Source: Hyphochytrium catenoides
Lineage: Eukaryota > Sar > Hyphochytriomycetes > Hyphochytriales > Hyphochytriaceae
Direction of reading: 5' to 3'
Length of the DNA stretch: 21,949 nt
NCBI GenBank assembly: GCA_900088475.1
Contig: FLMG01003383.1
Coordinates: forward strand, 5,898-27,846
Both the position numbers and the translations under genes were made by a program. Each line of letters starts with the position of its first letter. Positions within the stretch are counted from its first letter, which is position 1. Positions 9,070 to 19,909 of the stretch are shown in pieces. The notes under the pieces were generated by a model. The model did not search any database. It was not told the origin of the DNA and saw only the letters and a list, made by a program, of their open reading frames with translations.

Positions 9070-10983
9070 TTAGCGACTCTCCTGGCATTTGGCGCATGAG
9101 CATGTGAAGAGATACTCTTTCAGCTGTTCTTGGCGCGTCTCATGCGGCTCGCTCTCTTCAATGTAAGAGATGCAGAGCTCCTCTCCTTCCTCGATGTCTC
9201 TATTGGCTCTAACGGAGCAACTGCCGTCCAGATTGTACTGGATGAACACATTGGGCACACAGCTGTGGTTCATACTGCAGACGAGACTGTACAGCGCCGT
9301 CCCTTCTACTCTCGGGAAGAGTTCTGATGTGATCGTAACAGAGTTCTTGGTATTTTGAGGCTGGCTTTTAGCTCCGGCTTCTTCGTCCGAAGGTTGTTTA
9401 TCTTGGTTGATATCACTGCGGGTGGTGCTGCTGTCGTCATTGTCTTCCTCTTCGTCTCCATCTGCGAATGACTCTGCCACCTTCCTAAGGTAGGGTCCCA
9501 GGATCTTTGCTGCCTCTCCACGTCCTTCTTCAATGGTCATGGAGTTCACTTCCTCGAGATACAGCACCAGAGGGGATGGCACCTCTAAGCTTATGTTGTT
9601 TAGCTCAAAGGTCCCAACCACGCACGAGTAGAACTCTTCCGTCACTAGCTCGTCGAGGATGCGCTACGAGGGAGACGAGAGTCTGATGAATGCCAAGAGT
9701 AAAACCACGACAAAGAGAACGGTAGACCATCAGTATGAAGAGGATGCATGACGATGACGTTCAAAATACCCTCAAACAGCGCTAGAAGTGAGAGGCAGGG
9801 AGTGCCCTTATTGCCAAAAGCTGGAGGCAGGATCCAAAAGAAGACCGGGGAGAGAGGGAGGCTCGATTGAATTGTGCAGTCCCGACATCCTAATGCCTAC
9901 CTCAACTTCGTGCGGGTCGATAGTGTTGAGGGCCTCCACACGGTGGATGATGGCTCTTTTCAGCAAATCAACTGAGTCGTTCAGAAGTTCTTTGAAGATA
10001 GCCAAATAAATATCCAAAGACGGAGCTTCTCCATCTTCAGGGTCATAGCTGACCGCGATAATATCTTCCCACCGCGTCCTATGGAAGATGTCAAAGGGCA
10101 TCTTACAAGCCTTGAGGTCGGCAGCACCGCTTTCTCTCGTCTTCTTGATCCACTCGCAAAGGATTTGTGCCACGACGCGCCCAGCAAGAAGGAAAATCTC
10201 ATTGGTCTCTATCTCACAGGACCAGAAAGAGAAAAGGTCAAAGGTAAGTAAAAGCTTAGTAGTGCAGTCGTCAGCAATGCTTGAGGCTTGGTGTCTTACC
10301 AAGAGAGTGATCCACAAACTCTGTCACTGGCGATACAGACTGTCCTTCGGAGCAGAGCAGGCAGTGGTATTGGCCAAAAGCTTCCTCCCTACATTGCTCA
10401 CTGCAGTAGAGCTCGCCACACGAGCAAGGTACGGGAGACGCAATGTCTGGCTTCTTAGGGAAAGGAGGAGATGTAAACTCCTCCACTGGCTCCCCATCTA
10501 GAAGTTTAGAAAGCTGTTCCTCTATCGAGCCCAGCGCCTTAAAGCAGTGTGCGCATCCATCGATCAATTGCTGGCAGTAAAGTCCAGACAGAACGCAGAT
10601 AATGGTCAGAAAGACTACAAGAGAAAAGTGACATCGACCACGAGGAGATCAAAACGGACCAAAGTCGAACCTTATTGTCTATCTCCTGCAGCGCAACCAC
10701 TGGCCGCTCTGTCCACACTTCGTCTCCCACGCGGATGGACTTCTTAGCGAAGACGCCTTTCCCTTTGTCTCCTCCTATCCACTGAACCCTGGAAGCGCTC
10801 CATTAAATTAGACTGGCCAATGCACAAATACTAGGTCTTCTTACCGAATCGGTTTATCAGCAATGAGAGCTTCGAAATAGTCCTGCACCAAAAGGTGTGT
10901 TAGGTCCATGGCTTTCGACTTTCAGCCCACCGGTAAAGAGCCTGCCCCACACTGACCTGGTGTTCCATGTATCCTTCTGCCAT
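9070..10983 (-). CDS. SET/MYND-domain protein lysine methyltransferase (SMYD5/ATXR2-like)
   Basis: Six exons: 10983-10957, 10882-10845, 10788-10671, 10570-10300, 10208-9901, 9663-9070. They give 451 residues with complete phase agreement, from ATG (MAEGYMEHQ) to TAA. The N-terminal SET half has GKGVFA (31-36) and VGDEVWTERP. A MYND-type zinc finger follows: C67-x2-C70, C110-x-C112, YCSEQC (116-121), H130-x3-C134. ETNEIFLLAGRVVAQI is the helical block typical of SMYD5/ATXR2. The core SET motifs are NHSCVPN (386-392, S-adenosylmethionine pocket) and ISYI (419-422). The post-SET cluster is C442, C444, C447. Family members transfer methyl groups from SAM to lysines of histones or other proteins; the substrate here is unknown. 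An acidic, low-complexity insert (about 320-360) sits before the NHSC motif. Length is close to plant ATXR2 and animal SMYD5. Confidence 0.93.
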
Positions 10984-11403
10984 CAATAGAACGCGTCGGT
11001 GGTCAGGCTACCTCTGCGTCAGGGCTATCCTGTCAAGAGTCTGCCTACCCTTCCAACGATGAGTTCACAGAGTAAGACACGATCCTAATGGCGGTGCAGC
11101 TTGGGCCTAGTCCATAATCGTTCTGGAGGATATAAGCGAGGTGGAGACACATAGGGACATAGGTCACGAGTGATGAGCAGTCAGAGACAAGCACATAAGA
11201 AGCACTCCCTGGAACTACTAAGAGCTGAAAGGATGAAAACGGCTGCGAGCATAAGCTTCTGAACTCAGAATCACCCCCTCCACTGAAAACACACCTCTTG
11301 CTTTCACTCCAAGGGTAGATCTGACGGACATGGAGGATCACAAATAAGACCAGTTTGTGCAGTTACTAGCTCTGGTTGACCAGCAAGGAGTAACGGCCGT
11401 CCA
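10984..11403. other. Upstream region of the SET/MYND gene, no gene recognised
   Basis: A 98-codon minus-strand open frame (11045-11341) exists but has many scattered cysteines, no motif and no obvious splice partners. The stretch more likely holds the promoter and 5' leader of the SET/MYND gene. Confidence 0.35.
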
Positions 11404-11832
11404 TCACCGAAGTGAGAAGCTCCTTGTGTCGTCCCTGTCCCTGAGAAGCTCCTTGTGTCGTCCCCTGGGGGTAGCGAGCGGTCTCACACAAGTGCACAAG
11501 TGAAAAGCAAGGGCATGCGTCCTGCCACTGACAGTGGATTGCATTGCTGCTTGCTTGCTTGTCCTATCTTTTCATAGAAGCCATGGGGCCCACTAACCTC
11601 TCTAACACTTTGTTCCTGTGTCCTTGCACGCCTGGCGTTTGGTTTTGCTTAGCCTCCTTTTCGTCCTTGTGTCCCATGCTTGTAGGTGGGCTCTCCTCGC
11701 TTTGCTCCGTCAGCAGCTGATGATGTCGCTGCTCCTGCCGGTACCTGCGCCATTCACTCTCGTGTGTGGAGGATCGCTTACCTTCTTCAACCAGATCTGA
11801 TCGCTGTATAGAAAAGGATGCAGGCTCGACAT
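11404..11832 (-). CDS. Doubtful small gene, 82-residue hydrophilic protein of unknown function
   Basis: Possible exons are 11832-11782, 11734-11598 and 11464-11404, with introns of 47 and 133 nt. The first donor (GTAAGC) is strong and the first intron length matches the shortest introns of neighbouring genes. The product begins MSSLHPFLYSDQIWLKK and continues as a Lys/Glu/Gln/Arg-rich chain without a known motif. If the second intron is retained, the protein ends instead just inside it with MASMKR. The support is splice signals and frame only, so it could be chance. It lies between the start of the SET/MYND gene and the end of the dehydrogenase-phosphatase gene, on the same strand. Confidence 0.3.
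11413..11464. repeat. Two tandem 23-bp direct repeats
   Basis: A 23-bp sequence starting TGAGAAGCTCCTTGTGTCGT occurs at 11413-11435 and again, unchanged, at 11442-11464, with a 6-bp spacer (29-bp unit). It lies within the last exon of the doubtful small gene on the minus strand. All three minus frames are open through it, so coding use cannot be judged from the frame alone. Confidence 0.9.
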
Positions 11833-12148
11833 GGGTTGACCTTTGCACTTAAGGTGATTGATGACAACGATTCTGCACGTTGTCCAAGAATGGCAAGATC
11901 CCCTCTTAGGAGCTCCTCGAAGGCGGGGTTGATAAAAAATAAGCGATGTCCCGTCTTTCTTCTGCTAAAGGCTTCGTGACCATTGCGACAACAAATGAAC
12001 GAGACCATACAAAACGCTTGTCGATTAATTAGCCATATCAGAACAATAGAGGCAATAACCACCGCCGCAATCTTGGTTGGCGTCGGGAGAAGAGAGAACT
12101 GAGAATCTAAGTGTGGTCAAAACAAAGGGGGCCTGATACTGACGACGA
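11833..12148. other. Intergenic region downstream of the dehydrogenase-phosphatase gene
   Basis: It contains a minus-strand open frame with a hydrophobic run (about 12070-12020) but no start codon or splice partner that I trust. It most likely holds the 3' UTR of the fusion gene and any leader of the doubtful small gene downstream. Confidence 0.35.
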
Positions 12149-14996
12149 TCAAAATCGACTCTGCAGCAACCGTGATAACTCCTCCCAGTGATGCATAATA
12201 GCACGAGCCCCAGCCACTTCCAGCTTCTTCGAAGCTAGCTCACGCTTGTGAGGGGGTAGGCTGCCCACGTACCCAATGACAGGGATGCCCGCCCCAACAG
12301 CAGAGAGAGTGCCATTTACAGAGTCTTCTATAGCAACGCATTGGTCTGGACCTGCTCTCAGATCTTGCAAGGCGTGACAGTAAACCGCCTTGTCAGGCTT
12401 ACTCTTAGGTACAGGGAGAGAGGAGACAGCACTGTAGACGTGGTCCTTAGGAATTCTCAAGTCAAGCCTTGTCTTCTCTAGACAAGCCCTGACTCGAGGA
12501 AGAGAACTGGATGATACCACCGCAAAGTTTGTGCCTATAGGAAGAGTAGGAGAGAAGGTGAGGAGTAGATCAAAGACACATAAGATAAATGAAAGGTATA
12601 GCGATCTCAACGGAAAGAGGAACAAGTGCCAGAGAGGAGGAGAACCTAGAGACGGACAGCTACACAGACAAAAGAGAGGTTAAGGGCCAACTGCGGATCA
12701 ACACTAAGAGAAAGGAGCGTGAACCCAAGGTGGAGAAGATTCGTGATTCTACCTGTCCCTTCCAGGAACTCTAACATTGCCGAGACACCCGAGCACGTCT
12801 CTACTCTTTCCTGCAAGTACCCAGTGACCCGCGCATCTTCCTGTAGGGCCAATTCATCCAGCTCCTGCGGTCCAACGGCAAAGTTATGCTTCTTTGCTAG
12901 TTCCAGAACAATGCCCCTGAAGGCCATACCAACATATGCAGACTCCAGCTCATGGGGTAGGTAGCGGTCAGAAACGCCCTTCCGTTGCAACAGCTCATTG
13001 AGGACGCCGGTGCAAGCCTCAAAGGCGTAAGTCTCAGAGTTGACCAGTGTTCCATCACAGTCCAGTAGAAGGAACTGCCAACTGGGAGCACACGCTAGGG
13101 CCTTTGGAGACAGGGTACCGGTGGGGCTGCTGACTTTGTTGGGAGAAGATGGAGTTTGGTGCTCGGTGTCCAAGAAGTGCTCAATAGCTCTTTGTAGACC
13201 CAGAGCGGAGATTAGCTGCAGGCTGAAGGTGAAGAGCTGGATGAACTCCTTTATCTCAGCGACTCTAAGGAACCGAGAGTCGTCCAGAACCTCTCCAACC
13301 TGTCTGAGAAGCACTTGTACTTCAGCTGGAGAGGCTTTTCCCGTAGCACCGAGCTCTATCTGATCACTAAGAATGAGAAGGTTGTCCGCTAGAGGGTCAT
13401 CCTGCTCAATGTGACTTCCCGTTTCGCTGGAAGATGAGAAATTCACCATCCAGATTGCTGCAGCAAAGGCAGGACCCAGGAGAACATCCTGGCTGGCTTC
13501 ATACGCCTGCAGGATGGGCTCAAAGAAGCGCTGAGCCACCTTCCTAGTGGAGCAGCGGCTGATGCGTGAAATGGAGTCAGCGATTTGCTCGTTGCGAAAC
13601 CTTTCTCTTATGGATGACGCGTACTTTGCCAAAGTCTCTCTCGTATCTGGACACCCAGGAATGCTCAGAAGGACCTCACAGAAGTCCCTGTGAAGCTGGG
13701 ACAGTAGTCGGTATACACGCGGGTCCTTCAGAGCATCGTGGACCCATGTATAGCCCAGTCTCTGGCCGCAAACCGCAATGACATGGTGTCCACCATTCAC
13801 CAAGAAAGCCTTACGCTTCCAATAATAACCGCAATCCTGCACAACCTCCGCCCCGGCTTGCGTCCAATCGGGATTCTCATATTTCAGGTTGTTTGGAGCG
13901 ATGACGAAGCTCTTGAAGGTCTCGGTGTGAACCTGGACGTGCCCCAAACAAGGATCAGGGGAAGGAGAAGAGAAAGAGTTGCTGTTGGTCTTCTTCTTCT
14001 CCGCTCTGTGCTTATTCGCAGATCGTGCTGCGGTGTCTAAGCTGCTAACCTTCATGTCCGAGGCGATTCTGTCTACCATCGTTGTTAAAAACTGAACGTT
14101 CTCTTCAACCCACTCAGCTGTCTCTGGCTCGGTGTGCCTCAAGATAGTCAATAGAGCCGTCTGCAGTCTCGTTCCATTGTTCTCGCAATTGTCGAGAGAC
14201 ATGATGGTCAGCGGGCGCTTGCTCCGTTGCCGTCTCAGAGTCAAGCCTGGATGTAGCAGATGGGGTAAGATAAAGGTAGCCAGGGGAGCAAATAAAAGGA
14301 AGGACCCCGGCGGAAGCACTCAGAGGCAAGAGAAGCCGATAAGAAGCGAAGACGTCAAGAAACTGATGGAGAAGAGAGCACGGAGAGGAGGCGGAAGAGG
14401 AGAACAGAGGGCACGTATGGCAGAGGAAGAGGAGAAGAGGAAACAGCAGTTTTGATATTCAATAATAATGAGGAGAAAGGAGGCTCTGTACCGTTCACGA
14501 GATAGCCGTAGATTGTCCTTGGCGCGGCTCCACCCTTGTGGTGCTCGCCTTCTAACCAATTGAGGTCAAACTGAACGTTCCAGTCACCAAGGTTCAAAGC
14601 ACCATCTTGGAGAAAGTAGCCTTCGGAGGTCACGGTCAGAGTGACCACGCGGATGCGCGGATCTGCAAGCCATTGGACCAGCCGGTCAGGGTCACGCGAT
14701 GCTGCCACTGTCTCCACTATGGGCGCCAACAGCGAGAGACGCTTGCATCTCTGGTCTTTCTCCTGCAGCAGGTACATCCCATCTCTTGCCTTTAGATGCT
14801 CCACCACTTCGCAGGAGCGGATGGAGGAGGCAACAATGCCCCAAGAAGGATCTGTTCGGAGGATATCCTGGACGAACGGTCCCAGAAAGGCGAGGGAGAA
14901 CTTCCCTGTGCCAATATGAAGGATGCCCGGGGTGACTTGGGAAGAGTCAAAGCTTGGCGTTGAGATAAGAGCCTCCTCTTCTGCCTGATTCATCAT
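12149..14996 (-). CDS. Fused mannitol-1-phosphate-dehydrogenase-type enzyme and HAD phosphatase
   Basis: Three exons, 14996-14492, 14246-12753 and 12534-12149, give 794 residues with agreeing phases. Residues about 20-170 form the NAD-binding half of the polyol-specific long-chain dehydrogenase family (ILHIGTGKFSLAF; TIMSLDNCENNG; MVDRIAS). The catalytic pattern K-x4-N-x2-H is K314, N319, H322 in KAFLVNGGHH. After a Ser/Pro linker (about 530-555) comes a HAD-superfamily domain: nucleophile motif LLLDCDGTLVNSE (D564, D566), motif II VVSSSS (about 674), motif III Lys in SKPDK (K712) and motif IV AIEDS (E736, D737). Together the two halves could reduce fructose-6-phosphate to mannitol-1-phosphate and dephosphorylate it to mannitol in the cytosol. 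The phosphosugar substrate is inferred from the fusion. The dehydrogenase alone could also be a mannitol-2-dehydrogenase type. The start is the first ATG of the pair MM; an upstream GTG was not chosen. Confidence 0.92.
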
Positions 14997-15010
14997 TCTC
15001 TCCACGTGCT

Positions 15011-15011
15011 T

Positions 15012-15042
<31 letters not shown>
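15011..15042. repeat. CT/GA microsatellite just upstream of the dehydrogenase-phosphatase start
   Basis: An almost pure CT tract lies 15-46 nt upstream of the ATG at 14996, so it reads GA in the mRNA sense and is probably in the 5' leader or core promoter. GA/CT elements in promoters are known in plants and animals. A role here is inference. Confidence 0.8.
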
Positions 15043-15043
<1 letters not shown>

Positions 15044-15863
15044 TATCGTGCCTTGATCCCCTCTTGTTCTTCTCTTAACGGCGATCCAAGTCCAAACCTC
15101 TTGCTCGTCGCACTATAAGATATAGAAGCCTGCTAGTTGGTAGGCTCAGGAGAAGACGATAAAGGGATGACGAGAAGACGAGATAGGTGACTCCGGTCAA
15201 GGGAGTGCAACACGAGGAGCGCTGAGCTGCGCAACAAGGAGAAAGTTTGCTAATGTCCTGTCGCTTAACCTCCGACTAAAGAAGTGTCAATGGATGTGCG
15301 TCCCTGCCCAATCATGAGTAAAGAGTAAGAGAAGAGGAGGACGGTGATGACAAAAAGGGAGAAAGGACAGAGCAGAGGGAGAGAAGAAAGGAGGAGAGGG
15401 ACTGAACACGCCGCAGCAGCAGCCATAAAAGCTGACTGTGTCTGGCTGAGAGGCCAGGACCGGTCCTCCTCCCTCTTCCTTCTGTTAGGACAGGCATGAT
15501 GGCATCGCGGACGGAGTTATACCAAGAAGTTGCTGGGATAGGTAGAAAAGCAACGTCATCAAGAGTTTATGCTGCTTCTTCCTCCACTTCTAACGAAATA
15601 ACCATCCTGCGTTGATAGGCTTTTTGCGATCGAGATGAGTTCCTCCTTCTTTTGTACGGCTCCGTCTCTCACGGACCAGTGCATAAATGTATCTTCCTTG
15701 CTTCTTGTCGTGTGTGGCCCCTCGTTCGCTGAACAAGCGCGATAAGAAGAAGACGAACAAGAAGAAGAAGGCGGACATAAGCGGTAGGAGAAGACATCTC
15801 CCCGCAGCAGTCACGCTCTTTCTTCTTCTAGAAGGAGCGAACAAGTCTGGTGGACGTGTCTTC

Positions 15864-16175
15864 CTACTTCTGCCTGCAGAGAGTAGCGACTAGTATCTGG
15901 CTCCCAATATTGTCAAGGATTGTTGATAGGTCTATTCTTCTCCTCCTCCTGATATGCTCCTCCTTCCTTGTGGACCCATCTAAAGGATTATAGCTCGCTA
16001 GCTCACTGACCAGCCGGTCCTCTTCTTTCTATTTCGTTATCAGCAGCTGTGGCTGTTGTTCCTTCTTCTGTTGGCTCACATCATCGGTCCATTCTTCTTC
16101 TCTCCTCTTCGTCTCATCCTGCTCAACTAATGCCTTTACTACTTGCGGGGTATTGGCTGCCAGACGCTCACACAT
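15864..16175 (-). CDS. Tentative two-exon open segment, charged 86-residue product
   Basis: Exon 16175-16080 starts at ATG (MCERLAANTPQVVKAL) and ends at a good GTGAGC donor. A 51-nt intron ends in AAATAG, and exon 16028-15864 runs to TAG. The product is rich in Glu, Lys and Arg, with LVSELASYNPLDGS and ILDNIGSQILVATL in the second exon. Without splicing an in-frame TAG (16029-16031) interrupts the same frame, and the intron removes it exactly. A further upstream exon is possible through an acceptor near 16198. No family is recognised. Confidence 0.35.
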
Positions 16176-16775
16176 CCCGTCTAGCCCAGCAGAAGCGCCT
16201 GTTCAGGACATAGTAGGGTAGCACTTTTTTGGACTCGAGGGTGATGATCCAAGTAGAGTTAAAGGAAAGAGTAGAAGAGGAGGCGGAGATTGGTCTCGAG
16301 ATGAAGAGGAACAAGAGACAGAGAAGAGGAGCGGATATTATTATTAGGGAGCATCCTGGAAAGAGAGAATAGTGTATGACAAGCGCCTTTGTTCTTCTCT
16401 TCTTCTTTCCCTTGATGATGACGATGATGATGGCTCTTTCTCTCCATCACATCCCTGCTGTCTGTCACTCCTTGGCCCTTCAGATCTCTTAGAAGAAGGG
16501 TCATCAAACAAAGTCGGCCGCCAAAGTGGCAGCTGCTGCGGGGGCATCTATCATCAGAACCAGCAGCTGCATTGGCGGTTGGCGGAAACGAGGAATAGAG
16601 GTAGAGCGATAAGGAAGGTTAAAGGCTCTTACAATGTGCTATGGAAGGTGCAAGTAGGTGGTGGCGGGACGTCGTGGCTAGTAGTAGGGCAGAGAGTGGG
16701 AAGAGAAGCGCTTCGCAAGCTCTGTAGGAACAGACGCTTATGCTCCATCTATCTCGCACCACCCTTTCCCTCGCG

Positions 16776-17209
16776 CTATTCTGCGGCTTCCTTCAATAGT
16801 CCTCTGCCCCGTGCTTGCGGATTCTTCGTCCGGTGACAGGAGGCAAAGGGGCCAGTTGCACCTTTCATAGTCGTTTCTGCTGCCCTGTTGACGACTGAGC
16901 GGGCGCGAGGTGGAGAAAGCTGGGCGCTCAGTAGACGCAGGTGCAAAACAGCACTAAACAATGCTGCTAATCGTGGCCGTCCCTCTCCTTGGTTGTCAGT
17001 GACAACGTTTTACCTGTTCTAGTTAGAAGCACGTGGCTGCGGTGGACACAACCCAGCCCCTCAGGCTTTGCCATGGTATAATAGAGTACACTCGGAGGGT
17101 ACGTCCCACACGATTTTGCGGAAGGATGATCATCAGGACCGCTGCAGACAAAGACTGCAAAGCCTGAAGTAGTGATGGTTCGTTTGTTCCTAAAGTAACA
17201 GACGTCCAT
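16776..17209 (-). CDS. Tentative two-exon small gene, 127 residues
   Basis: Exon 17209-17014 starts at ATG (MDVCYFRNKRTITTSGF) and ends at GTAAAA. A 50-nt intron ending in TTAGCAG joins in phase to 16963-16776, which ends in TAG. The first exon has a run VFVCSGPDDHPSAKSCG and the second is Arg/Ala-rich. An overlapping ATG-started frame (17220-17023) competes, and neither has a known motif. Support is limited to splice signals, intron length and frame. Confidence 0.28.
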
Positions 17210-18692
17210 CCGCCCATCATTGTGCCGCTTCCCCTGACTGAGAGAGCAGCAGTAGGCGGTGTAGGACGGGACGGAGTCGTTCCTTAATAACCGCTTCGCT
17301 GGTTAAAAAACAGACGTCGTCCCCTCTCTTCTTCCCTTGAGATAAGTACAACGACAGGGAGGACAATCTGCCAGTACACGAGACGCCGCCGGTGATGGAA
17401 TGATGTCCAAAGGCACACGTGTCCGTTCAGGTGACAGAGAAAAAGGTAAACAATGTGATGATGGAGGCAAGGAGCGAGGACCACCCATGTGCTGAATGGT
17501 TTGAAGGGGTACGTGTCCAACGACAAGAAGAAGTAGCGCTACCTCTGCGCCTAGGAACCATCACATCAGCTTTGTACGGCTGACCAGGCATTAATGACCT
17601 ACTCTGGTGGATCTATGAGCAGCTGAAGAGGTAAAGGTGAGTCGTCGGAGCTGAGTTGCACATGTGACGAGCTTCGCCACAAATGGTCCCTCTCATGTAC
17701 ACAGACGGAAAGATCCGCTTGGATCTATCTACCACCTATCCTATCAATGAAACATGTTCTTCCTTTCTGGTACGCCTCCTGCTTATCTCTCATTAGATCT
17801 AGCATTAATCCCTGAGGAGATCATCACATTCTTCACTGTCTCTCTCTCTTCAGAGGCAACTGCACCTTCTCTCGTACAAAAAGGAAGGCAGGCTTCTTCA
17901 TCTCTCCTCCTCCTCCCTTGTGATGACTCCTCGTCCACCTGCCAGCCTGATCTCCTTTCTCTTCTCCTTCTTCTTCGCTCTTCTGATGGAACATAGGCCT
18001 GCATCATGCGGCTCATAAATCTTCTCTCCCTAGAACCTTTACCCCTGATCTTGCACGTGCAAATCTCATGGTGACGGCCGTGCAGGAGCAGCTGCAAGCG
18101 GCGGGTGCATGGCTGCAGCTGGCATCTGTCAGGAGCTGATGAGGAGACCAGCGAACAGACTTGACAAGGGTGGAAGCGGCGGGACCTTGGGGGTGTGGCT
18201 CCTAGGTACTAATCCCGGGGGAATACTGTAAGGGCTGTACCACAGCCATCGTACAGGGGCGGGAATGGGGGGTGACGTCTTGGTTGGGTTGGGACATGGG
18301 GTCTGCGGGGCTGCCCCTGTCCAACTGGTAGCACTATGATGACAGTCGAAGGACCTTCCTATTGTTTCTGCATAATTTTAATTGATCATGATCAGGATTC
18401 ATTGATGCCGCAGCGCAGCAGGAGTCGTCCTCCTCCTCGCATCATGTCAAAGAGCTTGACCACCGTCCTCATCAGCCTCATCATCATCATCAAGATCCAT
18501 CGCCCCAAGGTCTCAAGGGACCATAGCCCAGCAGCCTCCAATGTAGCCATCAAAGAAAAGGCCAGTCTACTAGCAGTAGAGGATGATCCTGCGGGCTGCG
18601 GGGGATGTAAGAGATAGCCCGTCCGTGGAAGGAGCGAGGAGGAGAACATAAGGATAGATGCTGCGGCGGCGATCTAAGGAAGGAGATGTCTG

Positions 18693-18941
18693 TCAACGCA
18701 GAAAGGAAGAAGGGGAGGAGGCTTTCTTTGAATCTTGATCTTTGTGAATCACTAGGATGGGAGGACTAGAAGGGCACGACCCGAGGATAATGAGTGAGGC
18801 GACTCCTTGAAGCACCTGCACCTGACGGACACCATCATAGAAGGACAGCTGTTTGTACAGCCATTGATCGATGGTTCTTCTGAGGTTTAGAGAGGTGGGG
18901 AAGGTTGTCTGCTTCTCCTTCTCCGCTCGTGCTTCTCTCCT
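18693..18941 (-). CDS. Tentative internal coding segment, unknown product
   Basis: A frame open for 82 codons between stops, without an early ATG. It reads as a protein-like mix, for example TIDQWLYKQLSFYDGV followed by a hydrophobic run VASLIILG. It was judged from composition only. No domain is recognised and the exon limits are not defined. Confidence 0.18.
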   Translation of the reverse strand, partial: RREARAEKEKQTTFPTSLNLRRTIDQWLYKQLSFYDGVRQVQVLQGVASLIILGSCPSSPPILVIHKDQDSKKASSPSSFLR

Positions 18942-18982
18942 TTAAGTTCCTTTTTTCCTTGCTGCTGCTCTGTCTCCTCGTG

Positions 18983-19010
18983 GTGCTCATGAGCACATGA
19001 GCACATGAGC
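18983..19010. repeat. 14-bp perfect palindrome continuing as an 8-bp tandem repeat
   Basis: GTGCTCATGAGCAC (18983-18996) is its own reverse complement. Its right half is then repeated as ATGAGCAC and ATGAGC to 19010, giving nearly three copies of an 8-bp unit. It could bind a dimeric factor or simply be replication slippage. Confidence 0.8.
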
Positions 19011-19126
19011 ATCAGGCTTCCTGAGGGCCGTCTTCCCTCTCCAATGATAGCGGCTCCTTCGTATTATTTATTTAGTTCCGCCTTCTTCTCGTCTATTATA
19101 GTTCTATCTTCGCCTTTTTTCACCAG

Positions 19127-19462
19127 CTATCCCCGGGCTGACCACCACAATGCATGATGAAGAAGCGATGACCCACTGCTTTGTTTGTGTGTGCGCTGCT
19201 GTTGTCTAGTTACTGCTGCCGGCCGCTGTCTGCTCTTCCTAGTGGTTCTTCTTTCACTCCTCCGTTTCTTGAGTGAGGCTAATGCTATGTGTTTTGGATG
19301 ATGAGGGTGATAAGTCACTAGTGCTACGATGATCAGCGGGGCTGTAGATACGACAGCGCCTTCTTGTCGGCCCTGCTTGTTTCTAAAGAAGGCAAATCGC
19401 TTACTGAGGATGAAGACTGAGTTTAGGATGAAGATGATAAGGAGGATGATATAGGCGAAGAC
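19127..19462 (-). CDS. Tentative exon with a predicted membrane segment and basic tail
   Basis: The frame opens exactly after a TTAG acceptor at 19463 and stays open for 111 codons to TAG. It encodes VFAYIILLIIFILNSVFIL, a plausible transmembrane helix, followed by SKRFAFFRNKQGR and later a Lys/Arg/Gln-rich stretch. A GTGACT donor about 50 codons in could end the exon earlier. Because the hydrophobic run comes from a pyrimidine-rich strand, it may be compositional chance. No ATG is present upstream in the segment. Confidence 0.25.
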   Translation of the reverse strand, partial: VFAYIILLIIFILNSVFILSKRFAFFRNKQGRQEGAVVSTAPLIIVALVTYHPHHPKHIALASLKKRRSERRTTRKSRQRPAAVTRQQQRTHKQSSGSSLLHHALWWSARG

Positions 19463-19909
19463 CTAATGTGAGCCGCAAATGTTATGTCATACTAGCTGCA
19501 GTCAGCGGTAAAAAGGAAGAAGGGCACCTTTCGTTGTCAACAAGCTGTAGACGAGCAGCCTAGGCGGAGAGAAGATTAGTGGGTGCTTGCTGCTGCCTCC
19601 TCGCTCGCTTGTCCATTGGTATTCCTGTTCTTGGGAGAGTCTCCCTAGAAAGATAGTAGAGACCAATAAATTCGCGGCTTCCACTTACGACTCTGACCTA
19701 TCGTCTTGAACTGCCATGCCGGCCGTGGGCGGCCAGGGGCCTGCAGCAAAGACATCGTTGATCTAGCAATTTGTGCAGCATACTAACATTGTGCTGCTCT
19801 AAAGGCACTGCCTGACACACAATGGGCTACTCGTAGAATGGTGAAGAGGGGGTGCAGAAAAAGAGAAAGCTTTGATGTTCCCTCAGAGCGATCGATCAAT
19901 GGCAAAGCC

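Noticed and set aside
9808-10317. 169-codon minus-strand open frame taken as a separate gene.
   Set aside because: It is SET/MYND exon 5 (10208-9901) plus intron read-through at both ends.
16029-16079. In-frame TAG inside an otherwise coding minus-strand stretch, considered as stop-codon reassignment.
   Set aside because: The TAG forms the end of a 51-nt GT-AG intron. All other genes use TAA, TAG and TGA as stops.
16372-16836. 154-codon plus-strand open frame.
   Set aside because: It starts at GTG, has low-complexity Asp and mixed composition without motifs, and overlaps more protein-like minus-strand segments.
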